A stretch of DNA of 16,423 nucleotides from Pseudomonadota bacterium (GCA_027625125.1 JAQBXG010000012.1:1-16423), one strand, 5' to 3'; shown: positions 6,461 to 15,166, counted from the first letter of the stretch. Numbers and translations are program-made. Notes: generated by a model not told the origin, from the letters alone.

Positions 6461-7831
6461 ATGACCGATCCGCACCCTGGCGACCCCGCCGCGCCGGCTC
6501 TCTTCACCGATCTGTACCAGCTGACGATGGCCCAGGCTTACGTCGCCGAGGGCATGGCGGCGCGCGAAGCAACGTTCAGCACCTTCTTTCGCGCGTTGCC
6601 GCCGCAACGCAACTACCTGCTCGCGTGCGGGCTGGACACTGTGTTGTCGCATCTTGAATCGATGCGGTTTGATGCCGCCGCCATTGCGTATCTGACTTCG
6701 CTCGATTGTTTCACGCCGGCGTTTCTCGACTGGCTGCGCGATTTCCGGTTCACCGGCGACGTCTGCGCGGTTGCGGAAGGCACGCCGGTGTTTCCCCACG
6801 AGCCGGTGCTGGAAATCACCGCGCCGATCGCCGAAGCGCAACTTGTCGAGACGTTTGTGTTGAACCAGATCCACCTGCAAACGCTGCTGGCGTCCAAGGC
6901 GGCGCGGGTGGTCGCGGCGGCGCGGGGTCGGCCGGTCGTGGACTTCGGCGCCCGCCGCATCCACGGCGTCGATGCGGCGGTAAAGGCGGCGCGGGCGTTT
7001 GCGATCGCCGGCGTCGCCGCCACGTCAAACGTGCTGGCCGGACAGACTTGGGGCCTGCCGGTGATCGGCACGATGGCGCATTCGTATGTCCAGGCGTCAG
7101 CGTCCGAGATCGACGCCTTTCGCACTTTCGCGCGCCGGTATCCGGGCACCACGCTGCTCGTCGATACCTACGACACCCAGGACGGCGTGCGGAATGTGAT
7201 TCGTCTCGCCCGGGAACTCGGCACCGCGTTCACGGTGCAGGCGATTCGCCTGGACTCCGGTGACATCGCGTCATTGGCGGTGGCGGCGCGGCGACTGCTC
7301 GACGATGCTGGTCTGCAACGGGTCCAGATCTTCGCAAGCGGCGGCCTCGACGAATTCTCGGTCGCGCGCATCGTCGACGCGGGTGCGCCGGTCGACGCGT
7401 TCGGGGTCGGCACCCGCATGGGCGTTTCCGACGACGCGCCGGCCCTTGAAATCGTCTACAAGCTGACCGCGTTCGCCGGCTCCGGTCGTCTGAAACTGTC
7501 GCCGGGCAAAGCGGTCCTGCCGGGCCGCAAACAGGTATGGCGCGGCGACGGCGATATCGCCGACGGCGACCTGCTCGGTCGCTACGACGAATCGCAACCG
7601 GGGCGCCCACTGTTGCATACAGTGATGATCGGGGGTCGGCGAACGGCGCCGTCCGGGGTCGTGGCACTCGATACGGCCCGCGCCCATGCGGCGGCCGAAA
7701 TCGCCCGGCTGCCGGAAGCCATCCGCAACCTCGCGCCCGCGCCGACGCCGTACCCGGTCCGCATCAGCCCGGCGCTTCGGGCCTTCGAGCGCGAGGTGGA
7801 GCAAAGCGTCCTCGCCCGGCACGCGGTCTAG
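6461..7831 (+). CDS. pncB: Nicotinate phosphoribosyltransferase
   Basis: This enzyme joins nicotinate and PRPP, with ATP hydrolysis, to make nicotinate mononucleotide. That is the first step of the Preiss-Handler NAD salvage route in the cytoplasm. It has 456 aa, the long bacterial form rather than the approx. 400-aa E. coli type. Family hallmarks are TDLYQLTMAQAYVAEGM near the N-terminus (16-32), FGARRIHG (162-169), GTMAHSYVQ with the phosphorylatable His207, VDTYDTQDGV (234-243), LDSGD (264-268, PRPP-site acid) and FASGGLDE. The ATG at 6461 is chosen because the family begins about 15 residues before TDLYQLTM; the SD is weak (AGG). It is probably in an operon with the MarR gene. Whether that regulator links NAD salvage to stress is inference. 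Confidence 0.95.
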   Translation: MTDPHPGDPAAPALFTDLYQLTMAQAYVAEGMAAREATFSTFFRALPPQRNYLLACGLDTVLSHLESMRFDAAAIAYLTSLDCFTPAFLDWLRDFRFTGDVCAVAEGTPVFPHEPVLEITAPIAEAQLVETFVLNQIHLQTLLASKAARVVAAARGRPVVDFGARRIHGVDAAVKAARAFAIAGVAATSNVLAGQTWGLPVIGTMAHSYVQASASEIDAFRTFARRYPGTTLLVDTYDTQDGVRNVIRLARELGTAFTVQAIRLDSGDIASLAVAARRLLDDAGLQRVQIFASGGLDEFSVARIVDAGAPVDAFGVGTRMGVSDDAPALEIVYKLTAFAGSGRLKLSPGKAVLPGRKQVWRGDGDIADGDLLGRYDESQPGRPLLHTVMIGGRRTAPSGVVALDTARAHAAAEIARLPEAIRNLAPAPTPYPVRISPALRAFEREVEQSVLARHAV

Positions 7832-7881
7832 ATTTCGAACTGATCCTCTATCCAGGGTTCGGCGGCGGCGTCGGCCCGCCA

Positions 7882-7903
7882 CGGCCCGTATGGTTCCGGG
7901 CCG
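7882..7903 (+). terminator. Possible hairpin between pncB and the aminopeptidase gene
   Basis: CGGCCCG (7882-7888) and CGGGCCG (7897-7903) form a perfect 7-bp stem with an 8-base loop in the 104-base gap. There is no T-tract after it, so it may be a weak or factor-dependent terminator, or an mRNA stabiliser. The rest of the gap shows nothing definite apart from the SD of the next gene. Confidence 0.35.
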
Positions 7904-7935
7904 GGGTATAGTCCTGCCGCGAACGGAGGGTGGAA

Positions 7936-9360
7936 ATGACGGATGGCGTGGCAAACCTAGTCGAAGGCTCGCGTGCGGCGGCGCCGGTGTGGCCGGTGCG
8001 GGCGTCGGCGCTGGCGGCGTGGCGCGAAACACTCGCGCCGCCAATGCGCCGGTGGCTGGAGCAGCAGCGGTTCGCCGCCAAACCCGGATCGTTCACGGTC
8101 GTCCCCGGCAACCGCGGCGACATCGCCGGGGTGGCGTGGGGCATCGGCGACCCGGTGCGCCTGTGGGACGCCGCGCCGCTGGCCGCCGGTCTGCCGGGCG
8201 GTGTCTATCGCCTCGACAAGTCCGCCGCGGCCGCCGTCGGGTTCGACGCCGAACAGGCCACCGCGGTGGCGCTGGGATGGGCGTTGGGCGGCTATCGTTT
8301 CACCCGCTATCTGACGCCCGGCAACGATGAACCCGGCGTCGCCACGCTGGTCTGGCCCGGTGCAGCCGATCGCGCTCTGGTCCGCCGGGCCGCTGCGGCG
8401 GTGGTGCGGGTGCGCGATCTGGTCAACACCCCGGCCGGCGATCTGGGGCCAGAGGCGCTGGCGGCGGCGGTGCTGGATGCCGCCGCCGCGGCCGGCGCCG
8501 ATGCCGAGGCGATCGTCGGCGACGAGCTGCTCGACCGCGGCTATCCGCTCATTCATGCGGTCGGGCGGGCGGGGCCGCAACCGCCGCGCCTGGTCGATCT
8601 GCGCTGGGGGGACCCGGGCGCGCCAAAGGTGACGCTGGTCGGCAAGGGCGTCTGTTTCGACACCGGCGGCCTCGATCTGAAAACCGCCAGCGGCATGTTG
8701 TTGATGAAGAAAGACATGGGCGGGGCAGCGAACGCGCTCGGCCTCGCCGGCATGGTGATGGACGCCGGTCTGGATGTGCGGCTGCGGTTGTTGCTGCCGA
8801 TTGTCGAAAACTCGGTCAGCCGAAATGCGTTCCATCCCGGCGACATCCTGAAGTCGCGCAACGGCATCACCGTCGAAGTCGGCAACACCGACGCCGAGGG
8901 CCGCCTGATCCTCGCCGATGCGCTGACCGAGGGTGGTTCGGAATCGCCGGACCTGCTGTTCGACTTCGCGACCCTGACCGGCTCCGCCCGGGTGGCGCTG
9001 GGGCCGGACTTGCCGGCATTGTTCTGCGCCGACGATGCGTTCGCGGCGGAGCTGGCTGCGGCGGCGGATTCGGAGTCCGATCCGTTATGGCGCATGCCGC
9101 TGTGGGACGGCTACGGCGAAATGCTGGACAGCAAGATCGCTGAAACCAACAACGTCTCGGCATCGCCGTTCGCGGGCGCGATCACCGCGGCGCTGTTCCT
9201 GAAGAAGTTCACCGGCGCGGCAAAGGTCTGGGCGCATGCCGATTTGTTCGCGTGGAATCCAAAGGCCCGGCCCGGTCGTCCCGAAGGCGGCGAGGCCCAA
9301 GTCATGCGCGCCGCGTACCGGGTGCTGGCCGACCGTTACGGCGGCCGGACTACTGGCTGA
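7936..9360 (+). CDS. Leucyl aminopeptidase family (M17) metallopeptidase
   Basis: This cytoplasmic di-metal aminopeptidase of 474 aa removes N-terminal residues from peptides. The M17 signature NTDAEGRL lies at 317-324. By comparison with PepA, the metal and catalytic set reads as Lys237, Asp242 (GKGVCFDTGG), Lys249, Asp260 (KKDMGGA), Asp319, Glu321 and Arg323, all present. The N-terminal domain (1-150) is weakly conserved and lacks the PepA-like start, so it belongs to the shorter, divergent alphaproteobacterial M17 group; a pepA or pepB name would over-claim. The ATG at 7936 has GGAGG 6 nt upstream; GTG 7930 lies inside that SD. It is probably read with pncB unless the hairpin in the gap stops transcription. 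Its last 11 bases overlap the end of convergent yejF. It may process peptides brought in by that importer. Confidence 0.93.
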   Translation: MTDGVANLVEGSRAAAPVWPVRASALAAWRETLAPPMRRWLEQQRFAAKPGSFTVVPGNRGDIAGVAWGIGDPVRLWDAAPLAAGLPGGVYRLDKSAAAAVGFDAEQATAVALGWALGGYRFTRYLTPGNDEPGVATLVWPGAADRALVRRAAAAVVRVRDLVNTPAGDLGPEALAAAVLDAAAAAGADAEAIVGDELLDRGYPLIHAVGRAGPQPPRLVDLRWGDPGAPKVTLVGKGVCFDTGGLDLKTASGMLLMKKDMGGAANALGLAGMVMDAGLDVRLRLLLPIVENSVSRNAFHPGDILKSRNGITVEVGNTDAEGRLILADALTEGGSESPDLLFDFATLTGSARVALGPDLPALFCADDAFAAELAAAADSESDPLWRMPLWDGYGEMLDSKIAETNNVSASPFAGAITAALFLKKFTGAAKVWAHADLFAWNPKARPGRPEGGEAQVMRAAYRVLADRYGGRTTG

Positions 9361-11038
9361 CGGCGCCGCTGGCGTCGGCGGTCAGTTCGAACGCGGCTTT
9401 GACCAGAGCGCGCGTATATTCGGTTTGCGGACTTTCCAGTACTTCGTCAGCATCCCCTTGCTCGACAACCTTGCCGTCCCGCATCACCATCACATGGTCG
9501 GCGATCGAGCGCACGACTTTCAGATCGTGGCTGATGAAAATATATGTCAGTCCGTGGCGTTCCCGCAGATCGCTCAGCAGCTCCAGAATCTGAACCTGCA
9601 CTCTGCGATCCAGCGCCGACGTCGGCTCGTCCAGAACGATCAGCCTCGGCCGCAGCACCAGCGCGCGGGCGATCGACACCCGCTGCCGCTGGCCGCCGGA
9701 AAATTCGTGGGGGTAGCGATGCATCGTTGACGGGTCCATGCCGACTTCGGTCAGCACTTGCGCCACCTGCTCCCGGCGTTCCGCTTCTGATATTTGCGGA
9801 TGGTGCACCACCAGGCCCTCTTCGACGACCTGCGCCATCGACAATCGCGGACTCAACGAACCGAACGGGTCCTGGAACACGATCTGCATTTGTTTGCGCA
9901 GCGGCCGGATGTCCTTGAACCCCAGCCCCTGCAACTCCCGCCCCTGATATCGGATCGATCCGGTCGACCGCATCAGGCGGAGAATCGCCAGCCCCAATGT
10001 CGTCTTGCCGGACCCGCTCTCGCCGACGATCCCCAGTGTGTGCCCCTCGTGCAGCGTGAAATCGACCCCGTCGACCGCGCGGATGTGGTCGATCGTGCGC
10101 CGGAACAACCCTGCCTTGATCGGAAAGTGCACCCGCAGGTCCTTTGTCTCCAGCAACACCGGTGTACCGGCCGGCGGCGAATAGCGGCGTCGTTTCGGTT
10201 CGGAACCGATCAGCAATTGCGTGTATGGGTGCTCCGGCGCCGAAAATATTTTGCCCGCATCGCCCTGTTCGACGAATTTACCTTCGTGCATCACATAGAT
10301 GCGGTCTGCCAGCTTTCGGACGATGCCCAGTTCATGGGTGATGATCAGCATCGCCATGCCCAGGCGCCGCTGCAGATCCTGCAACAGGTCCAGAATCTGC
10401 GCCTGAATGGTCACGTCGACGGCTGTCGTCGGCTCGTCGGCGATCAACAGCTCCGGCTCGTTCGCCAGCGCCATCGCGATCATCACACGCTGGCGCTGCC
10501 CTCCTGACAACTGGTGCGGAAACGAATCCAGCCGCTTTTCCGGCTCCTTGATGCCGACCATCGACAACAATTCCAGCACCCGCGCCCGCGCCTGTTCGCG
10601 GTTCATCTTGCGGTGCAGGAACAGCGTTTCGGCGACCTGCCGCTGCACGGTGTGCAGCGGGTTCAACGACGTCATCGGCTCCTGGAAGATCATCGAAATC
10701 TTGTTGCCGCGAATGCTCCGCAGCAACGATTCCGACGCGCCGATCATTTCCTTGCCGCGCACCCGGACCGAACCTGTCCGATGAAACGCCTTTGGATACG
10801 GCAACAACTGCAAGATCGACAGTGCGCTTACAGACTTGCCGGACCCGCTTTCGCCGACCAGCGCCACGGTCTCGCCCGGCTCGATATGAAACGAAACGCC
10901 GCGCACGGCCTCGACGATGTTCCCGGTCATGCGAAAGGAAACCGAAAGGTCGCGCACGTCGACCAGCGCCTCTGCCGAGGCCTGCGGATGCGCCGGGGGC
11001 TTCGGCCCCGCCGCGCCGGCTTCGGCCGCCAGGGTCAC
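9350..11038 (-). CDS. yejF: Oligopeptide ABC transporter, fused double ATPase (YejF type)
   Basis: This cytoplasmic ATPase of 562 aa carries both nucleotide-binding domains of the Yej peptide importer in one chain. Domain 1 has Walker A GESGSGKS (62-69), signature LSGGQRQR (177-184), Walker B LLIADEP (197-203) and switch His235. Domain 2 has Walker A GESGSGKT (339-346), signature FSGGQRQR (447-454), Walker B LIVLDEP (466-472) and switch His504. All catalytic motifs are intact in both halves. HPYTQLLIGSEPKRR after domain 1 is the peptide-family C-terminal extension. The GTG start at 11038 overlaps the yejE TGA as GTGA. In enterobacteria YejABEF imports peptides including microcin C; the substrate here is inferred from the family. 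It is the last gene of the run and converges on the aminopeptidase gene. Confidence 0.93.
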   Translation of the reverse strand: MTLAAEAGAAGPKPPAHPQASAEALVDVRDLSVSFRMTGNIVEAVRGVSFHIEPGETVALVGESGSGKSVSALSILQLLPYPKAFHRTGSVRVRGKEMIGASESLLRSIRGNKISMIFQEPMTSLNPLHTVQRQVAETLFLHRKMNREQARARVLELLSMVGIKEPEKRLDSFPHQLSGGQRQRVMIAMALANEPELLIADEPTTAVDVTIQAQILDLLQDLQRRLGMAMLIITHELGIVRKLADRIYVMHEGKFVEQGDAGKIFSAPEHPYTQLLIGSEPKRRRYSPPAGTPVLLETKDLRVHFPIKAGLFRRTIDHIRAVDGVDFTLHEGHTLGIVGESGSGKTTLGLAILRLMRSTGSIRYQGRELQGLGFKDIRPLRKQMQIVFQDPFGSLSPRLSMAQVVEEGLVVHHPQISEAERREQVAQVLTEVGMDPSTMHRYPHEFSGGQRQRVSIARALVLRPRLIVLDEPTSALDRRVQVQILELLSDLRERHGLTYIFISHDLKVVRSIADHVMVMRDGKVVEQGDADEVLESPQTEYTRALVKAAFELTADASGAVSQ

Positions 11039-12153
11039 GATTGGGTCTTTCGCGGGTCGAACGCGTCGCGGACCGCTTCACCGGCGAATACCAGCAACAC
11101 CAGCATCGTGCCCAGCGTGAAGAACGCGGTCAGCCCCAGCCACGGGGCCTGCAGGTTAGCCTTGCCCTGGTTCAGCATCTCGCCCAGCGACGGCGAACCG
11201 GCCGGCAGCCCGAACCCCAGAAAATCCAGACCGGTGAGCAACGTCACCGACCCGGCCAGGATGAACGGCATGAACGTGATCGTGGCGACCATCGCGTTCG
11301 GCAGGATATGGCGGAACATGATCTTGGCGTCCGAAACGCCCAGCGCCCGTGCCGCCGATACGTACTCGATGTTGCGGCCGCGCAGGAATTCGGCCCGCAC
11401 CAGATCGACCAGCCCCATCCAGCCGAACAACAGCATGATGAACATCAACGACCAGAAACTCGGCGTGATGACGCTGGCCAGGATGATGATCAGATACAAC
11501 GTCGGCACGCTGCCCCAAATCTCCATGAACCGCTGAAACAACAGGTCATACCATCCGCCGAAGTAGCCCTGTGACGCGCCGACGATTACGCCGATGATCG
11601 ACGTCAAAATCACGAAAACAAACCCGAACAACACCGATATGCGAAATCCGTACAGCGTCCGCGCCGCGACATCCCGCGCCTGGTCATCGGTGCCAATCCA
11701 GTTTTCGCCGGACGGCGGCGCCGGGGCGGGCACGGTCATCTGGTAATTGATCGTATTGAAGCTGAAGCGGATCAACGGCCACAACATCCAGCCGCCGGCA
11801 TCTTCGATCAATTCCTGCACATATGGGTCGCGAAACTCCGCGGCCGTTTCGAAGAAGCCGCCGAAATGCGTCTCCGGATAGGTCTTCAAAATCGGAAACA
11901 ACAGCTCGTCGTTGTAGCTGACGATCAGCGGCTTGTCGTTGGCCAGAAACTCGGCGAACAGGCTGATCAGGAACAGCGCCGCGAACACCCACGCCGACCA
12001 ATATCCGCGCCGATTGCGCTTGAACGCATTGATGCGCCGTCGCGTCAGCGGCGTGATCGAAATCCCCAGGAACCGGTCCGGCGGCGGCGGTGCTGCGACC
12101 GCCGGCGGCGCGCGCCTTTCTTCGCTTGGGACCACGGCGGTGCGGTCAGACAT
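11035..12153 (-). CDS. yejE: Oligopeptide ABC transporter, permease YejE
   Basis: This inner-membrane permease of 372 aa works with YejB. The N-terminus is proline- and alanine-rich and cytoplasmic, then LTRRRINAFKRNRRGYWSAWVFAALFLISLFAEFLAND gives the first membrane segment, as in E. coli YejE. A periplasmic region with KPLIVSYNDELLFPILKTYPETHFGG is a YejE-specific block. GTDDQARDVAARTLYGF and the EAA loop AARALGVSDAKIMFRHILPNA are permease-family signatures. The end (AGEAVRDAFDPRKT) is typical of DppC/OppC-type subunits. The ATG at 12153 overlaps the yejB TGA by 8 nt. A TTG at 12165 in the same frame is possible but has no SD. The stop overlaps the yejF GTG. Confidence 0.93.
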   Translation of the reverse strand: MSDRTAVVPSEERRAPPAVAAPPPPDRFLGISITPLTRRRINAFKRNRRGYWSAWVFAALFLISLFAEFLANDKPLIVSYNDELLFPILKTYPETHFGGFFETAAEFRDPYVQELIEDAGGWMLWPLIRFSFNTINYQMTVPAPAPPSGENWIGTDDQARDVAARTLYGFRISVLFGFVFVILTSIIGVIVGASQGYFGGWYDLLFQRFMEIWGSVPTLYLIIILASVITPSFWSLMFIMLLFGWMGLVDLVRAEFLRGRNIEYVSAARALGVSDAKIMFRHILPNAMVATITFMPFILAGSVTLLTGLDFLGFGLPAGSPSLGEMLNQGKANLQAPWLGLTAFFTLGTMLVLLVFAGEAVRDAFDPRKTQS

Positions 12154-13261
12154 CGATGCGCTCAAAATTGATGCGCGGGTCGATCCACGCGTACATCAAG
12201 TCCCGCACCAGCGTCATGAACAGGCCGATCAGCATGAATACGTACAGCGAGCCAAAAATCAACGGGTAGTCACGCGCCAGGGTCGCCTCGTAGCCCAGCC
12301 GCCCCAGACCATCCAGCGAGAAGATGATCTCGATCATCAACACGCCGGTGAAAAACACGCCCAGGAACGCCGCCGGAAACCCGGCAATGACCAACAACAT
12401 CGCGTTGCGGAAGACATGTCCGTACATGATCCCGCGCTCGGTCAGCCCCTTGGCGCGCGCCGTCACGACGTACTGCTTGTGAATCTCCTCCAGAAACAGA
12501 TTCTTGGTCAGATTGGTCAGACCGGCGAATCCGCCGATCACCATCGACACAACGGGCAAAACCATGTGCCAGGCATAGTCGGCGATTTTCATGCCCCACG
12601 AAAGTTCATCGAAGTTCGTCGACACCAGCCCGCGCAACGGGAAAACGCTCCAATAGCTGCCGCCGGCAAACATCACGATCAACAGAATCGCAAAAAGGTA
12701 CCCGGGAATGGCGTACCCGAACAGCACGATGCCGCTGGTGACGATGTCAAATCGCGTGCCGTCGCGCACCGCCTTGGCGATGCCCAGCGGTATCGAAATC
12801 AGATACACGATCAGCGTCGTCCATACTCCCAGCGACAGGGAAACCGGCAGCTTGTCGATCACCAGCTCGATCACCGTACCGTTGCGGAAATAGCTATCGC
12901 CCAGACGGAACATGACCAGGTCCTTCATTGTGATGAAGAACCGCACATAGATCGGCTTGGCGAACCCGAATGGCGGTGCCAGCGTCAGGATCAGCGCCGG
13001 CGGGACGCCGCGGGCGCCGCGGTAGCGGGACTGGATGTCATTGCCGGCAGCGCCGGCAGCGTCGCCTGCCGGCGCTGCGACTTCATTGGCGTCGACACCG
13101 GTAAAGCGCGAGGTGATATCGACCGCCGTGCCTTCCAGCTGCGCGATCAACTGATGCACCGGGCCGCCGGGGGCGGCCTGGATGATGAAGAAGTTGACGA
13201 CCATGATCCCGAACAACGTCGGAATCATGAACACAATCCGCCGGATGATATAGGCGTACAT
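12146..13261 (-). CDS. yejB: Oligopeptide ABC transporter, permease YejB
   Basis: This inner-membrane permease of 371 aa begins MYAYIIRRIVFMIPTLFGIMVVNFFIIQAAPGGP, the canonical YejB start. It continues with the periplasmic SRYRGARG block and then the transmembrane core (LPVSLSLGVWTTLIVYLISIPLGIAKAVRDGTRFD). The EAA-type loop is QYVVTARAKGLTERGIMYGHVFRNAM. The end YAWIDPRINFE matches the family. Between the first membrane helix and the core lies an Ala/Gly/Pro-rich stretch (AAPAGDAAGAAGND) encoded by a small repeat and inverted-repeat cluster. E. coli YejB also has a variable linker here, so it is not a disrupting insertion. The SD is weak (CTGG). It lies 63 nt after yejA and overlaps yejE by 8 nt. 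Confidence 0.94.
   Translation of the reverse strand: MYAYIIRRIVFMIPTLFGIMVVNFFIIQAAPGGPVHQLIAQLEGTAVDITSRFTGVDANEVAAPAGDAAGAAGNDIQSRYRGARGVPPALILTLAPPFGFAKPIYVRFFITMKDLVMFRLGDSYFRNGTVIELVIDKLPVSLSLGVWTTLIVYLISIPLGIAKAVRDGTRFDIVTSGIVLFGYAIPGYLFAILLIVMFAGGSYWSVFPLRGLVSTNFDELSWGMKIADYAWHMVLPVVSMVIGGFAGLTNLTKNLFLEEIHKQYVVTARAKGLTERGIMYGHVFRNAMLLVIAGFPAAFLGVFFTGVLMIEIIFSLDGLGRLGYEATLARDYPLIFGSLYVFMLIGLFMTLVRDLMYAWIDPRINFERIDV
13043..13078. repeat. 9-bp tandem repeat and perfect 12-bp inverted repeat inside yejB
   Basis: GCCGGCAGC occurs twice in tandem (13043-13051 and 13052-13060). GCAGCGCCGGCA (13047-13058) is perfectly inverted as TGCCGGCGCTGC (13067-13078) around an 8-base spacer. In the yejB frame the tandem copy encodes Ala-Ala-Gly twice in the linker between the first membrane helix and the permease core. 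It looks like slippage expansion in a tolerant linker. It could fold into a stable mRNA hairpin early in yejB. Confidence 0.65.
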
Positions 13262-13275
13262 CCAGGCTACGCGGC

Positions 13276-13301
13276 GGTCCGGCGCATTCCGAAACCGGCC
13301 C
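13276..13301 (-). promoter_or_regulatory. Weak intercistronic hairpin between yejA and yejB
   Basis: In the 63-nt gap after yejA, GGGCCGG can pair with CCGGACC with one internal mismatch and a 12-base loop. There is no U-tract. It sits at the binding-protein/permease junction, the same place as the much stronger aapJ-aapQ hairpin, and may have a similar stabilising role. It could also be chance in GC-rich DNA. Confidence 0.28.
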
Positions 13302-13324
13302 GATCGTCCTTCGGCACTCCCAGC

Positions 13325-15166
13325 TCAGTTCCCCAGCCGCGACTTGCCCGCCTGCACCGCCTGGTTCTTGGCGGGGTCGACCCACCAGGTGTTGGTGCCG
13401 ACGCCGTATTTCGGCGTTACCTCCGGCCGACCGAACTTGTCCCAATACGCAAGCCGGAACGCGGCGATGTACCAGTTCGGAATCACGTAGTATCCCCACT
13501 GCAATACACGGTCGAGCGCGGTAGAGACGGCGACCAGACTTTCACGGTCCGGCGCGGCGATAATCTTTTCGATCAGGTCCTCGACGACCGGGTCGCAGAT
13601 GCCGACCAGATTGCCGCCGCCTTCGGTATTGGCGGACTCGCAACTCCAGAAGTCGCGCTGTTCGTTGCCCGGCGAATTCGATTGCGTGCGGCCCGAAACG
13701 ATGATGTCGAAATCGAACGTCTGCACCCGCTCTTGATATTGCGCGGTTTCGACCGTGCGCTGGCTGGCGTCGATCCCCAGCCGCTGCATGTTCTGCACGA
13801 CCGGTCCGACAATCCGCTCGAACGACGGAGAGATCAGCAGAAACTCGATCGTCATCTGCTGGCCCTCGGCGTTGACCAGCCGGCCGTTCTGCACCGTCCA
13901 TCCCGCCTCGGCCAGCATTTGCTGGGCGCGTTGCAGCATGGCGCGATTGTTGCCGGTGCCGTCGGAAACCGGTGGATTGTACTCCTGGGTGAACAGCTCC
14001 GGCGGCAGCGCGGCGCGGTGCGGCTCCAGATACCGCAATTCGGCTTCGCCCGGCGTGCCGGCGGCGGCGATCTCGGCGTTGTTCTGAAAGTAGCTGCGCG
14101 ACCGTGTGTATTGACCATAAAAGAGCGTGTTGTTCGTCCATTCAAAATCGAACACGTACTGCAGCGCCTCGCGCACCTTGCGGTCCTTGAACTTGTCGTT
14201 GCGGACATTCAGATAGAACCCCTGCAACGGCTGCGGGCTTTCGTCGGGGATCAGCGTCTGGATGATGAGTCCCGCATCCAGCGCCGGCGACACATAGTCC
14301 ACCGCCCACATCTTTGAATTGTTTTCGCTGCGAAAGTCGTACTCGCCGGCCAGAAAACCGACCAGCGCCACGGTCTGGTCCAGATAGTAGTCGATGCGAA
14401 TCGTGCCGAAATTGTTCTGCCCCACATTGACCGGCAAATCCTTGCCCCAATAGTCCTCGACCAGTTCATAGGTGATCGTGCTGGGGGCATCGAATGCCTT
14501 GATACGGTATGCGCCGCTGCCCAGCGGCGGTTCCAGTGTCGTCTGGGTGAAGTCCCGCGTCTCCCAATAGTGCTTCGGCAGCACCGGCAGTTGCCCGGCG
14601 ATATGCGGCAATTCGCGATTCAGATCGTCGGACGCGAACGTGATCCGCACCATGTTGCCGCCCAGGTCCTCGGCCGAAACCAGGTTCCGGAAATACTGGC
14701 CATAGTACGGGTGGCCGTCGCGCTTCAGCGCTTCCAGCGTCCAGATCACGTCGGCGGGTGTGATCGGCACGCCGTCGTGCCAGCGCGCCTCGTCGCGAAT
14801 CTTGAACGTCACCCACGAATTATCGTCGGGCCACTCCATCCACTCGGCCAGCGCGCCATAGTGGGCGCTTTGCTCGTCCAGATTGGAGGTAAACAGCGAG
14901 TCGTAGATCAGCCCCAGTCCCGCGGCCGGGCGGCCTTCCAGGATGAAGGGGTTGAACGAATCAAAGTCGCCGATCGTGAACTGCACGACGTCGCCGCCTT
15001 TCGGCGCAGCGGGGTTCACATAGCGCCAATGCTCAAAGTCCGGACCGTATTGCAATTCCGCGACCAGCGTATGGCCGTGGGCGCGCGTGACGTTTTGGGC
15101 GGCGGCACCGCTCGCGGCGACGGCGACGATGGCAAGCGCGGAGAAAACTGTCCCGAAAAGGCGCAT
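13325..15166 (-). CDS. yejA: Oligopeptide ABC transporter, periplasmic binding protein (YejA type)
   Basis: This secreted solute-binding protein (family 5, SBP_bac_5) of 613 aa binds peptides for YejBEF. A Sec signal peptide is visible (MRLFGTVFSALAIVAVAASGAAA, probable cleavage after residue 23). It starts with the YejA-type blocks HGHTLVAELQYGPDFEHWRYVNPAAPKGG and DSFNPFILEGRPAAGLGLIYDSL. The family segment WHDGVPITPADVIWTLEALK follows, then GQLPVLPKHYWE and SGAYRIKAFD. The C-terminal domain has VREALQYVFDFEW and ends VLQWGYYVIPNWYIAAFRLAYWDKFGRP. The length suits the YejA subgroup, which is longer than OppA/DppA. There is no lipobox. The ATG at 15166 has a purine-rich SD (GAGGAAGAGAG). It heads the yejABEF run, 75 nt downstream of hisN, with no clear promoter in that gap. 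Confidence 0.94.
   Translation of the reverse strand: MRLFGTVFSALAIVAVAASGAAAQNVTRAHGHTLVAELQYGPDFEHWRYVNPAAPKGGDVVQFTIGDFDSFNPFILEGRPAAGLGLIYDSLFTSNLDEQSAHYGALAEWMEWPDDNSWVTFKIRDEARWHDGVPITPADVIWTLEALKRDGHPYYGQYFRNLVSAEDLGGNMVRITFASDDLNRELPHIAGQLPVLPKHYWETRDFTQTTLEPPLGSGAYRIKAFDAPSTITYELVEDYWGKDLPVNVGQNNFGTIRIDYYLDQTVALVGFLAGEYDFRSENNSKMWAVDYVSPALDAGLIIQTLIPDESPQPLQGFYLNVRNDKFKDRKVREALQYVFDFEWTNNTLFYGQYTRSRSYFQNNAEIAAAGTPGEAELRYLEPHRAALPPELFTQEYNPPVSDGTGNNRAMLQRAQQMLAEAGWTVQNGRLVNAEGQQMTIEFLLISPSFERIVGPVVQNMQRLGIDASQRTVETAQYQERVQTFDFDIIVSGRTQSNSPGNEQRDFWSCESANTEGGGNLVGICDPVVEDLIEKIIAAPDRESLVAVSTALDRVLQWGYYVIPNWYIAAFRLAYWDKFGRPEVTPKYGVGTNTWWVDPAKNQAVQAGKSRLGN

Noticed and set aside
6146..6964. 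272-codon open frame on the minus strand under marR and pncB
   Set aside because: The + strand encodes a clear MarR protein and NAPRT here; this frame has no motif.
7907..7912. TATAGT as a -10 element for the aminopeptidase gene
   Set aside because: No acceptable -35 lies 16-19 bases upstream, so a promoter cannot be supported.
11933..14317. Very long open frame of 794 codons on the + strand
   Set aside because: It runs antisense to yejE, yejB and yejA, is rich in His/Arg/Gln/Asp as expected from reversed GC-rich codons, and shows no domain. The minus-strand genes are clear family members.
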